Assembly (NCBI GenBank): GCA_031259085.1
Contig: JAIRMA010000049.1
Location: 1 to 32,790 of the forward strand
Length of the DNA: 32,790 bases
Direction: 5' to 3'
Origin: Christensenellaceae bacterium
GTDB taxonomy: Bacteria; Bacillota; Clostridia; Christensenellales; DTU072
The notes under the pieces are model-generated. The model was not told the DNA's origin. It made no database searches and worked only from the letters and a program-made list of their open reading frames with translations. The position numbers and the translations under genes are program-made. This document shows positions 24,138-32,790 of the stretch, one piece after another (positions within the stretch are counted from its first letter, which is position 1; the number at the start of each line of letters is the position of its first letter).

Positions 24138-25811
24138 ATGAAGACAAGATGGTATAAAAACGCAGTATTTTATCAAATTTATCCACGGAGTTTTAAAGAT
24201 GCGAATGGCGACGGCATTGGTGACATCCGTGGTATAATTGAAAAAATTGACTATTTAAGAGATTTAGGCATAAATGCTGTTTGGTTATCTCCAGTCTATA
24301 GATCACCTAATGATGATAATGGTTATGACATCAGTGATTATAGAGATATCAATCCAGAGTTTGGGACTTTAGACGACTGGAAAGAGATGATTGTAAAGAT
24401 GCATGAAAATGGTATACGTCTTGTAATGGATCTTGTCGTTAATCATTCGTCAGATGAGCATCAATGGTTTACTGAGAGCAGGAAAAGCAAGGATAACCCA
24501 TATCGTGATTATTATATATGGAGACCTGGTAAAAACAATGACGGCAAAAAGCCACCAAACAATTGGACATCTAGGTTTGGTGGAAGTGCCTGGAAATATG
24601 ATCAGACAACCAACGAATGGTATCTTCATCTATTCAGTGAAAAGCAACCAGATTTAAACTGGGCTAATCCAAAAGTCAGGTCTGAAGTTGTTGATATCTG
24701 TAATTACTGGTTTGATTTGGGAATTGACGGATTCAGATGTGATGTAATAACATATATTAGTAAAGCTGACGGGCTACCAGATGGTAAATATAATCCAATT
24801 ATACGCGGTGATGAGCACTTTGTAGCAGAGCCCAAAATACACGAATATTTGCATCAGTTAAATGTTGAGTCATGGAGCAAGTATGATTCTATGATCGTAG
24901 GTGAAGCTGCTGGTCTCAAATTAAAAGACGCTGAGCTCTTAATAGGTGAGTCTAGAGAAGAGATGGACTCTGTTATTGAGTTTGAATTATCTTTAGTTGA
25001 TTTGAAATTCAATGCTATTCCTGTAAAATTAAACCTTAAGAAGTTTAAACAAATTCAAAGCGCATGGCAAAACATATCTAGTGATTGCTGGAACACGTTA
25101 TTCTACGAAAACCATGATCAACCTAGATCAATATCTAGATACGGGAACGAATTTGGCCCATTTAAAAAGGAGCTGGCTAAAATGTTAGCTATATCATATT
25201 TAACGCTAAAAGGAACCCCGTATATTTATCAGGGCCAGGAAATAGGGATGTCTAACATTTCATTAAGACCTGATGAATATGCCGATATAATGACAAAAAG
25301 GATTTTTCAAATAACAAAAAAATTCCCACCACTGTATTGGCTAGCAAAAAAGGTAATGAAGAAAATAGCAAGAGATAATGCTCGCACTCCAATGCAATGG
25401 AATGGTACAATTAACGCGGGATTTACGACTGGGACTCCATGGTTTAAATTAAATCCAAATTATGGCGACGTTAATGTTGTGGAATCCCTCAAGAATCCAA
25501 ATTCAATCCTTAATTTTTATAAAAAATTATTAGACTTTAGACGAGGGAATGAAATTATTATTAACGGTAGCTATAAAGAATACTTCCCAAATAATAAGTC
25601 AGTGTACGCTTTTGAAAGAGTATATAATGGAAAACGATATATAGTAATATGTAACTTTAAAGAAGGTATAGTTAACCTGAATTGTATTGATATGAATGCT
25701 ATGGGGGCTAAGTTGATATTAAGTAACTATGCTAATACAGAGGAAACATTCAAGCATGGTATGACTTTGCGCCCTTATGAAGCGTTCATATTCTATGATG
25801 AAAAACAATAA
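24138..25811 (+). CDS. malL: oligo-1,6-glucosidase / alpha-glucosidase (GH13)
   Basis: 557 residues, the usual length for cytoplasmic GH13 oligo-1,6-glucosidases, which cut isomalto- and related oligosaccharides. Visible family blocks are YQIYPRSFKDANGDGIGD, LVMDLVVNHSSDEHQWF, GFRCDVI with nucleophile D202, VGEAAG with acid/base E256 and ENHDQPR with D327. QPDLNW and the Val right after the nucleophile are the pattern associated with alpha-1,6 specificity. There is no signal peptide. An in-frame TTG at 24135 is closer to AGGAG (24123-24127), but ATG 24138 is the conventional start. No transporter or maltose regulator is adjacent, so substrate supply is encoded elsewhere. Confidence 0.93.
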   Translation: MKTRWYKNAVFYQIYPRSFKDANGDGIGDIRGIIEKIDYLRDLGINAVWLSPVYRSPNDDNGYDISDYRDINPEFGTLDDWKEMIVKMHENGIRLVMDLVVNHSSDEHQWFTESRKSKDNPYRDYYIWRPGKNNDGKKPPNNWTSRFGGSAWKYDQTTNEWYLHLFSEKQPDLNWANPKVRSEVVDICNYWFDLGIDGFRCDVITYISKADGLPDGKYNPIIRGDEHFVAEPKIHEYLHQLNVESWSKYDSMIVGEAAGLKLKDAELLIGESREEMDSVIEFELSLVDLKFNAIPVKLNLKKFKQIQSAWQNISSDCWNTLFYENHDQPRSISRYGNEFGPFKKELAKMLAISYLTLKGTPYIYQGQEIGMSNISLRPDEYADIMTKRIFQITKKFPPLYWLAKKVMKKIARDNARTPMQWNGTINAGFTTGTPWFKLNPNYGDVNVVESLKNPNSILNFYKKLLDFRRGNEIIINGSYKEYFPNNKSVYAFERVYNGKRYIVICNFKEGIVNLNCIDMNAMGAKLILSNYANTEETFKHGMTLRPYEAFIFYDEKQ

Positions 25812-25821
25812 TATAATTATA

Positions 25822-25839
25822 ATATTAAAACATTTTAAT
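25822..25839. repeat. short palindrome after malL
   Basis: TATTAAAA and TTTTAATA flank two bases. AT-only, so structure in RNA would be weak. Confidence 0.25.
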
Positions 25840-25914
25840 AAATACTACAACGTAGATGTGTCTATACTGACAATTTAGTATAAATAACATAAATCAAGTA
25901 TGGAATTGTAAATT

Positions 25915-27156
25915 ATGGAAAATCCTAAATTGGAACGTATCATTAAATCAATAAATAAGGGGAAATTCAGAGATAAGAATTATGAATGTAATGGAGGACG
26001 ATCTGATACGCCTTTATCTATAATTGGCGTACTCTCTAGTTTTTCAAATCAAAACGGTGGTGGATTCATTCTGTTTGGGATAGAGGATGGGTTTTTCCTC
26101 GGGGTACAGGATATTAAGACTTTAGAATCTAGAGTTGTTAATATATGTAATAAAATGACACCAGTAATTGTACCAAAATTTAAAACTATACAGATAGATG
26201 ACAAAAATATATTAGTAGCAATAATTCAATCTTTGGATCCTACGAGAAGACCATGTTATTATGCGCCTAGTGGTAAAATAAACGGATCATACGTACGGTT
26301 AGGGAGTAGTAGCGTTTTGATGAGCGAATCAGAGATATTTGATTACGAAGCATTAGCGTCTGATATGCATTTTGATTTAGATCCGGTCGATGATGCGTCC
26401 GTTACTGATCTATTGAAACCACAAATTAATAAATATTTTGCTAGTTTCAAACAAGATATTTCGGTGTATAATAAGCATGATTTGCAAGATTTACTGAATA
26501 AGCACCATATACTAAGCGGCAACAAACCGACACTGGCTGGATTGTTGATTTTTGGAAAAAACCCACAAGCTATCTTCCCTGATTTATTATTAAAAGCAAC
26601 GACCTTACCTTTTGATAATGAACTGGGATCTATTAATAACGATGCTCGATATCTTGAAATAAAGCATATATCTGGAACCTTGATTCAAATGCTTAACACA
26701 GCAATACATTATGTTAAGAATAGAGTATTGCTACAAAGCGCAGTGGATGAAGAGACAGGGGTTATCTACGAAGGTGTGCCATATCCAATCAATGCACTGA
26801 AGGAATGTATTTTAAATAGTATGGTTCATAGAGATTATAGTTTTTATTCATCTCAAGTTCCAATCAAATTAGGTGTATATAAAGACCGTGTCGAAATTGA
26901 AAGTCCAGGCGGATTATATGCTGGACTTGAAGTTAGTAAAATTACAAATGCGCAGGAGTGTAATATAAGAAATAAAGTGATTTATTATATCATGCGAAAA
27001 ATCTTAAGGCGGATTAACGATAATAAAGGTACGATTAATGTTAAAAATTATATGTTAGCTGCGAATTTAAGAGAACCTGAGTATACAAATGTAGACGGGA
27101 AATTCAAAGTTACACTATATAATGAGATAGTCAATGATTTAAAAACCCACAACTAA
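25915..27156 (+). CDS. AlbA_2/Schlafen-type ATP-binding regulator-like protein
   Basis: 413 residues. The N-terminal AlbA_2 (Schlafen-like, divergent AAA_4) domain is visible: IIGVLSSFSNQNGGGFILFG and then IEDGFFLGVQDIK (about 36-70), followed by the usual RPCYYAPSGK and GSYVRLGSSS strands (to about 130). A GHKL-type region follows with ECILNSMVHRDYSFY, YKDRVEIESPGGLYAGL (about 295-340). Members are annotated as putative transcriptional regulators or RNA-processing-like proteins. After the GHKL box the family normally continues with RNP.I...F..LG..E..GSGI; here it reads QECNIRNKVIYYIMRKILRR and an asparagine-rich tail, so the C-terminal part has diverged and lacks a clear winged helix. No ribosome site is obvious before the ATG. 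Its target is unknown. Confidence 0.75.
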   Translation: MENPKLERIIKSINKGKFRDKNYECNGGRSDTPLSIIGVLSSFSNQNGGGFILFGIEDGFFLGVQDIKTLESRVVNICNKMTPVIVPKFKTIQIDDKNILVAIIQSLDPTRRPCYYAPSGKINGSYVRLGSSSVLMSESEIFDYEALASDMHFDLDPVDDASVTDLLKPQINKYFASFKQDISVYNKHDLQDLLNKHHILSGNKPTLAGLLIFGKNPQAIFPDLLLKATTLPFDNELGSINNDARYLEIKHISGTLIQMLNTAIHYVKNRVLLQSAVDEETGVIYEGVPYPINALKECILNSMVHRDYSFYSSQVPIKLGVYKDRVEIESPGGLYAGLEVSKITNAQECNIRNKVIYYIMRKILRRINDNKGTINVKNYMLAANLREPEYTNVDGKFKVTLYNEIVNDLKTHN

Positions 27157-27803
27157 TATTTTAAACGTTAAGAAAGTTAAGATGGAATATAAATAACGTA
27201 TTTTAGATTGAGGATTATTTGGTATATTTCCAAAATAAGTGATATTTTTATAATTTCATCCATTCCGTCTGTTCTATTTTCTTTATGGCATACTAAAAAC
27301 ACTGCTACTTAAGAACTCTTTACCAATATTTTAAATAACTTAAATTAAAAATTTTAGCATTTCAATAACCTTCGTTTTCTATAATACTTAGAACTCATGT
27401 TTTTTAAGATAATTCCTGTTTTGTCGTAAATTTGTTAGATTTGGTTTCATTTATATATAACGCATCATATTAAAATTAATAGATTTTAATCAAATTGCTT
27501 TTAGACGTTCTAATGATAACAATTAATGTGACTTTAACTTCATCTAATTGCAGTCATAGTAAAAACACTATATAAATTTTATGATGAATAGTGAAATTTC
27601 TTAAATTTTTTTACAATTGAATTTTAAACCCTTAAAATACAGCTTGATGATAAGTACATATAGTAGTTGATATTTAAAAATCATTTTAACAGGGATTGAT
27701 TTTCAATTTTTTTTGCAGTATAATTCATTTATGATAAATTAATATATTGATAGCCGCGCAAAATACATGTTTTAATATCTGATATATTAACATATAATAT
27801 TGC
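27157..27803. other. intergenic region
   Basis: About 650 strongly AT-rich bases with stops in all frames. No hairpin with U-tract, promoter pair or repeat that I would defend. Confidence 0.45.
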
Positions 27804-28724
27804 GTGGACTATTCTGTGTATCAGTTAAAAAACTATTATACAAAAACAAATAGAAGAAGACATAAGGTTATAAATACGAGAAGACAAAATAATGAATTTG
27901 TGCAAAATGTAGATATTAACGATAGTCAAGACAATCATACAAAGCAAGGCAAAAATGAATTTAATAATAGTATATCCACTAATAAAATTAAGTGGGAAAG
28001 AAACAATTTGAAATCAAGGAAAAGGCTTAAAGACAGTCTATATAAATACAGTTTAATATTCATATTAATAATTACTATTCTGTTATTGTTAAGTAGTATT
28101 TTTGGAATCAATATTATCAAAACTCTGTCAAATCGAGAGTTAAAGCAGGATATACTAAATTTTTATATTACCTTAGCAGGTCAATATAACACTTTGTCAC
28201 AAGCTGAGCAATATGCTGAAGTGGTATTTAGTAAAGGAGGCGCTGGTTTAACTAAGCAAATTAATGATAGATATTCTGTAATCGTATCAGCATATTTTAA
28301 CAATAGTGAAGCTCACAGTGTAAAGGTAAAGAATGCATTTTATGATACTGAGGCCTTGAGCATTGTCGAGTATAAAAATAATAATTTAACTAAAATGGAA
28401 AACAAAGTCATAAATGATTCAATTAATTTAGTGTATAATAGCATAAAAAAAGTCCAAGATACAGCATTTGCAATTAGTAACAATACAATTGATGCTTTGA
28501 GTGGTCTAAATGAAATTAGACTTGTAAAAGATGAAATTAATGGTGCAATAGATCAGGTAAAGCAAATGAATTTGAGCAAAAAAGCTCTAGATTTAATAAC
28601 AGAACATTCTTATTTCTTAGCAGACGATTTAGAATTTTTAGTATTAAATTTTTCAAATGCCAAATTACAGTATTTGCATAGAACGATAGTCAGTAGCTTA
28701 ATGAGATTGCATAGTATTTGCTAA
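27804..28724 (+). CDS. membrane-anchored SPOR-like domain protein
   Basis: 306 residues: a basic, Asn-rich cytoplasmic N-terminus (1-80), one TM helix (about 82-105, YSLIFILIITILLLLSSIFG) and an extracytoplasmic part. Residues 119-190 (FYITLAGQYNTLSQAEQYAE onward to YSVIVSAYFNNSEAHSV) have the repeating pattern of a SPOR domain, which binds denuded glycan strands at division septa or in sporulating cells. The remaining 110 residues are helical. This topology is common among SPOR proteins of spore formers. The first codon is a GTG without a clear ribosome site and there is no other plausible start before residue 200, so the exact N-terminus is uncertain. It is monocistronic. Confidence 0.65.
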   Translation: MDYSVYQLKNYYTKTNRRRHKVINTRRQNNEFVQNVDINDSQDNHTKQGKNEFNNSISTNKIKWERNNLKSRKRLKDSLYKYSLIFILIITILLLLSSIFGINIIKTLSNRELKQDILNFYITLAGQYNTLSQAEQYAEVVFSKGGAGLTKQINDRYSVIVSAYFNNSEAHSVKVKNAFYDTEALSIVEYKNNNLTKMENKVINDSINLVYNSIKKVQDTAFAISNNTIDALSGLNEIRLVKDEINGAIDQVKQMNLSKKALDLITEHSYFLADDLEFLVLNFSNAKLQYLHRTIVSSLMRLHSIC

Positions 28725-29723
28725 ATTTCTATAACCAGATGATTTTTGACATATTTATTGATGTTTTATATTCACTAAGGGAGTTAATTCAGTTTTTATC
28801 ATAAAAAAAGCCCAATAATGATATTCCATATAAACTCAAATTGATAAGATTACCTAATAGTACTTGATTAAATCGAAAAAATATATTTAGGGAAACAAGC
28901 TTTAACATGACATTTATTTAGGCATAACTTAATAATCATACTAGTTTATAAAACTTTAATTTAAGAATTATTGTGACAAGTGATCTCTATAAATATTAGG
29001 GAATAGGACGGGGTTATAGGGCATTACTAAATAATAGCATGGGAGTTGATATGAAACATCAAAGTGCATAATAGTATTTTTTATTTAAGTTTGAATACTG
29101 TTAAATATGCCAAAACAAACATGAAGGCGCTTCCAGTTTAGTTTTCTTTAAAAAAACCAACACGCATCTTCATTGTCATTCTATGCTAATTAAAATATTA
29201 TGTTCATAGATTAAATCATAAAATATTGTGATATATGTGACAAATACTTTGTCTAAACCATACAGTAGATTAATTTTAATTTAGCATATCAGTACTTTTT
29301 AAATCAATTAATTTTATTCAATTTTTAATACGAATCACTGTAAAAAATTTAATTTAATATGGAAACATATGGAATTTTTTACATAGTTGTGCAAAAACAG
29401 ATAAATCCATTTTTCTTTACATTTTGCCTTTTTTCAATATATAATTTTATTCTTAATAATACTTAATTAATTTGAGGCAAGACTCAATCAAGGGTGATTA
29501 ATGATTTAGTGAATGATAACTATTTTACATAGTAAAACATCAATATAGGATTGTATTCATGGCATGTAAAATTGCTTTATATGGCTATTGAGTTGTTATG
29601 AACATGCAGTCTTTTATATGCATTACCAAACAGCAAGTATTTATAAGGGTTTAGCCCGTACAAAATTATTGTGTCATATGTGGGATTTATCAAGTAACAT
29701 ATTAGTAAACTAACTCATTCATC
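28725..29723. other. 1-kb noncoding region
   Basis: No gene on either strand. Composition is uniformly AT-rich. Small hairpins exist (for example GACAAA/TTTGTC near 29239-29253), and a ribosome-site-like GGGAG before an ATG near 29051 leads to only five codons. No known riboswitch or ncRNA was recognised. Confidence 0.45.
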
Positions 29724-29752
29724 TTGACTAATTTGCCTAAATATAGTATTAT
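29724..29752 (+). promoter_or_regulatory. promoter of the surface protein gene
   Basis: TTGACT (29724-29729), a 17-base spacer and TATTAT (29747-29752). It gives a leader of about 145 bases that begins beside the alternating GC tract. Confidence 0.5.
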
Positions 29753-29765
29753 ATACTGTGTATAT

Positions 29766-29785
29766 TATACGCGCGTGCGCGCACG
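29766..29785. other. 20-bp alternating pyrimidine-purine tract (Z-DNA-prone)
   Basis: Every step from 29766 to 29785 alternates pyrimidine and purine, and 16 of the 20 bases from 29770 on are a nearly pure CG/GC/TG/CA run. It contains the perfect palindrome GTGCGCGCAC (29775-29784). In DNA this AT-rich it stands out. It lies about 15 bases after the -10 box of the surface protein promoter. Confidence 0.7.
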
Positions 29786-29887
29786 GGTATCTTGGTGTTT
29801 TTTTAGAGCTTAAACTCCATGTTTTGCGTTTAATATATCATGAATATCTGTTAATTTAACAGTAATTTGCACGGACTGATCACTAAT

Positions 29888-29900
29888 GGAGGTATTCTCC
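29888..29900 (+). promoter_or_regulatory. ribosome site inside a small palindrome
   Basis: GGAGG (29888-29892) is the only good ribosome site for ATG 29905, at a long spacing of 12 bases. GGAG...CTCC (29888-29900) is self-complementary and could hide it in a small hairpin. Confidence 0.35.
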
Positions 29901-29904
29901 TAGG

Positions 29905-32790
29905 ATGAATATACGGTACAAAATTTCATTTAGCATTATAATTTTTATTTTTGCTATATTATTTATTCTCCTTTTAGCATTAAATGGTACAATAGCAACA
30001 ATGGCATTTACAATGCCTGAAGGATTATATAATGCGGCACCATCAAATAATACCTTAATATCTAGTGCGCCCTGGTCAGGTGATGGTACATATATTGGTA
30101 ATAACGGTGAAGGATTACAATTTGGTACTAATGCGATGCAAACCCGTTCTATCACAATCGGTAAAGGCGGCACTGAGGGTGGGTCTGGTGATTTTGATGG
30201 AACTAAAGCTCGTGACTTTAGATCAACAGGTCTTTCCACATTTGATATTTCAAACACTGAAATTGATGCTTTAGCTGGTTCTAACGGAGCAAGTTTAGTA
30301 TCAAACATAAAATTGAATACAGTTGATGATAATTATGCGGCTGTTGCTCATGCATTAGCCACAACTAATTTTAAAGTGAAAATCAGCTTTACTGCTACTG
30401 TAACAAATCCCACAGGCAATACTATCTCTTATGATGTATTTATTAACTTTTATCCAACTGGTGCAAGTGGTGACAAAATATCGGGGTTAAATTCTACACC
30501 AGTAGTTGCTAACGGATCGACAGACATTAATGATACAAATGCTATAACAATTAGCACTGATTATGCAGATTTATCCAATGCAATACTTGAAATAATAGTG
30601 TACATACCAGAAAACGGTCGGTTAAAGTTGTCATCTCCAGTGACAAAAGTTTCACTAGATCTTAACAGTGTTAATTTGAGTATTCTATCAAGCTCTACTA
30701 TAGAGGTCACGGGATCGAATCGGAGTGATAGGAGAATCATAACTGGTGGAGACGTTGTTGATCTAACGACATTATACGTAAAGCCTGGAGACCACTTGAC
30801 TATTATCACTGGGGCTTATATCAACGGTAAAAGCGATACACGATACAAATTCCCTGATAAATTCCCATATATATTTAATCTACAGGATTTGGAGGGCACA
30901 GAAAAATTTATAGGAGAAAATCTTGGTACCTATTATTCATATACCGATCCGTCAGGTATTATTTATGAAAGCTCTGGTATAGAACTTACTAAAGTCAGTG
31001 AAAAATATATTTTATACAATGAATTAACCTCATATCAAACGGAATTTATTGTTGGTAACAACACGATGCTTAGTAATTATTTCACAATAAGGCCTAAGAT
31101 ACCAACAGGAATAGACGAAAATGGCAATCATATATACAAATATCAAAAAACACAGCCATATAACATTTATATTGACTCAGGAACACCAGGTACCCCTACA
31201 ATATCCACTTCATCAGCATTTGGAAAAGCCATCCAAAATGGTGAATGGTTTACTGACAATTCACAACCGTTATTGGAGATGACTGCTACAGGGCAAACTG
31301 TTGTAACAGACGAATATACATTTGCTTTTATTTTACCCACATATATCACAAGCCTTGATATGACCCAATTTGATTTTAACGAATTAAATACCTCATTTAA
31401 CAATGGTGCTTCCAGAGTACAAGTCGTTGCCAGTGTGGAAACTGGAGAGGAAACTGTCGATATACAGCGGATATTTAAGTATACAAAACAGTCGCAAAGT
31501 AATTTTGCTGAGCGCAAAGCTCTAATTTTTGATCGTTCAGGTGAGTATTCATTATATTTAATAACTGTTGATGATGTGGGGAATTACAGTATTACAAGGA
31601 CATATAGTAATGTCTATGTAGATTCTACCTATCATGATATTGGATTAACATATAGCGTGGGTGGAGCGCAAATTGCACAAGGCAAAGGCTCAATACGTGT
31701 CTATTATATAGTGGGTGCAAGTGAACATGATAGTAATGGCAATCCAATTCGTGATGCAAAAGACATTCATGCTTATTCGAACTTATATAACACTGCTAAG
31801 GGTGCGAAACGTGGCGAGTTTGTTACATTTATGATTTTAATGGACAGAACAGCATATACAAATTACAGACTTGAGAGTTATATAAATTATGCAACTGATA
31901 ATGTGCCAATTACGCGACCTACACTCAAGTCTGTAAATAATGATAATGAGCGATATTTGTTTATGACATATGTTATGGATGAGGCTAATGTACTGGAGGG
32001 ATGTTTTGTGATTTGCTCGCTGTTAGAAAAAGCCACAATAAACGTTTCACAAACCCAGTTCGTATATTCTGGGGCCCCACTTAACATGAATGCTTATGCT
32101 TCTGTATCAACTATCGCAGGTCAAGGACAGCCTACCACAATTCTAACAGGTATCACTGCAACATTCAAATTTTATGACCTAGCTAGTGCAACAGCAAAAA
32201 AAACTGGTAATGCACTTACCATTACTTTAGATGGTGTGGATTATCCATTTGATAATGTAGGCGCATTAACTCCTTTAGTTACTTATAATTTAAATGATAT
32301 GAGTTATTATACTGTGAGTGCCGCCGAGATTTCTACAGGCCAGTATGATCTAAAGATTGTTTGTCTAGATGAGAGCGCGGTTAAGCAATCAGTAACTAAT
32401 GCTGGTGAGTATTGGTATCGGGCTGAGATTACATCTCAAACAGGAAATCCTAAGTATTATGCATCTTCAGAAAACTTCTTGACTATAAACAGAGCATCAC
32501 CAAATGTTATTGATTTGCGTGCTGTTGAGTTAACATATGGTGATTCTCTAGATATAATTCAATATACAAGCAAAACAAGTTCAGGTTCATTAATTGATGT
32601 AAATAACGGTTATATTGTTTTTACTGATGCAACCACTGGCGCTGTACTAAAGCAATTATATCTAACCGCTGCTAACGTGTATGGTGAGTATATAATAAGA
32701 TCAATTGATTTTGAGAGCGATATATATACTAATCCTGGGGCAGGAAGCATGAGTTTTAATGTTGAGTTTGTGCCGTTTAACCCACAATTA
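29905..32790 (+). CDS. very large secreted surface protein, 5' part
   Basis: The frame stays open for 962 codons to the end of the window, so the protein is longer. It begins with a lysine/arginine n-region and a long hydrophobic segment (about 8-32, ending LLLALNGTIA), a signal peptide or anchor. The rest is Ser/Thr/Asn-rich and beta-rich without cysteine-based repeats. Typical surface-domain phrases occur: an Ig-like ending YSLYLITVDDVGNYSITRTY (about 545-565) and, after residue 710, repeated units of the type FVYSGAPLNMNAYASV, LTYGDSLDIIQY and ENFLTINRASP, which resemble MBG-type/YDG Ig-like repeats of bacterial adhesins. It is likely exported and displayed on the cell surface; the ligand and anchoring signal are unknown because the C-terminus is missing. 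Start chosen for the signal peptide and GGAGG upstream. Confidence 0.75.
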   Translation, partial: MNIRYKISFSIIIFIFAILFILLLALNGTIATMAFTMPEGLYNAAPSNNTLISSAPWSGDGTYIGNNGEGLQFGTNAMQTRSITIGKGGTEGGSGDFDGTKARDFRSTGLSTFDISNTEIDALAGSNGASLVSNIKLNTVDDNYAAVAHALATTNFKVKISFTATVTNPTGNTISYDVFINFYPTGASGDKISGLNSTPVVANGSTDINDTNAITISTDYADLSNAILEIIVYIPENGRLKLSSPVTKVSLDLNSVNLSILSSSTIEVTGSNRSDRRIITGGDVVDLTTLYVKPGDHLTIITGAYINGKSDTRYKFPDKFPYIFNLQDLEGTEKFIGENLGTYYSYTDPSGIIYESSGIELTKVSEKYILYNELTSYQTEFIVGNNTMLSNYFTIRPKIPTGIDENGNHIYKYQKTQPYNIYIDSGTPGTPTISTSSAFGKAIQNGEWFTDNSQPLLEMTATGQTVVTDEYTFAFILPTYITSLDMTQFDFNELNTSFNNGASRVQVVASVETGEETVDIQRIFKYTKQSQSNFAERKALIFDRSGEYSLYLITVDDVGNYSITRTYSNVYVDSTYHDIGLTYSVGGAQIAQGKGSIRVYYIVGASEHDSNGNPIRDAKDIHAYSNLYNTAKGAKRGEFVTFMILMDRTAYTNYRLESYINYATDNVPITRPTLKSVNNDNERYLFMTYVMDEANVLEGCFVICSLLEKATINVSQTQFVYSGAPLNMNAYASVSTIAGQGQPTTILTGITATFKFYDLASATAKKTGNALTITLDGVDYPFDNVGALTPLVTYNLNDMSYYTVSAAEISTGQYDLKIVCLDESAVKQSVTNAGEYWYRAEITSQTGNPKYYASSENFLTINRASPNVIDLRAVELTYGDSLDIIQYTSKTSSGSLIDVNNGYIVFTDATTGAVLKQLYLTAANVYGEYIIRSIDFESDIYTNPGAGSMSFNVEFVPFNPQL

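Noticed and set aside
29883-30308. 141-codon minus-strand frame
   Set aside because: Antisense to the signal peptide and first domain of the surface protein, which has a promoter, ribosome site and a 962-codon open frame.
30561-32087. Several minus-strand frames of 66-116 codons
   Set aside because: All are antisense to the surface protein and carry no recognisable motif.
1-32790. CRISPR arrays, tRNA and rRNA genes
   Set aside because: No regularly spaced repeats, no tRNA T-loop or acceptor patterns and no rRNA segments were found on reading both strands by eye.

Overview
This is an AT-rich window from what looks like a spore-forming, low-GC Gram-positive bacterium (Bacillota, probably an uncultured clostridial lineage). 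The evidence is a SipL-type SPOCS/LysM spore-coat protein, a DnaD-domain protein with a DnaI/DnaC-type helicase loader, a QueT-like ECF substrate component, strong AGGAGG ribosome sites and TTGNNN-N17-TATAAT promoters. TGA is used as a stop and TGG for Trp, so the standard bacterial code applies.

Layout. 375-3337 is a two-gene operon: an apgM/ThrB-like phosphoglycerate mutase-family enzyme overlapping a short alanyl-tRNA synthetase without the C-Ala domain. 3458-5806 holds a DUF4375/DMP19-like gene and sipL. A convergent MDR dehydrogenase-like gene without zinc ligands follows (5887-6873). 6874-15180 is an accessory region read mainly on the minus strand. It contains a stand-alone InsA-like zinc-ribbon/HTH gene, an array of small two-TM proteins (one decayed copy, a 735-bp-period tandem duplication and a divergent third gene) and a PC4/YdbC-like gene. 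A decayed phage- or plasmid-like element (8539 to about 11583) sits inside the array; it has a palm-only family-B DNA polymerase, an unknown protein, a doubly frameshifted gene and a broken P-loop helicase remnant. 14177-18945 holds the helicase loader dnaI/dnaC and a dnaD-like gene, separated by a dead ISAs1-family transposase and a GC-richer foreign patch.

Divergent from dnaD is the most unusual gene of the window: an 1131-residue SbcC/Rad50-like protein (19173-22568) that keeps its coiled coils and a CPVC zinc hook at its exact middle but has lost the Walker A lysine, the ABC signature and the H-loop. No sbcD-like nuclease gene is visible. TTGCAA motifs recur upstream of dnaI, dnaD and this gene.

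From 23416 the window carries queT, an oligo-1,6-glucosidase gene, an AlbA_2/Schlafen-type regulator, a membrane-anchored SPOR-like protein and, after 1.2 kb of noncoding DNA, the first 962 codons of a very large secreted surface protein that runs off the end. Its promoter is followed by a 20-bp alternating pyrimidine-purine tract.

All family assignments come from motifs read by eye; no database search was run.
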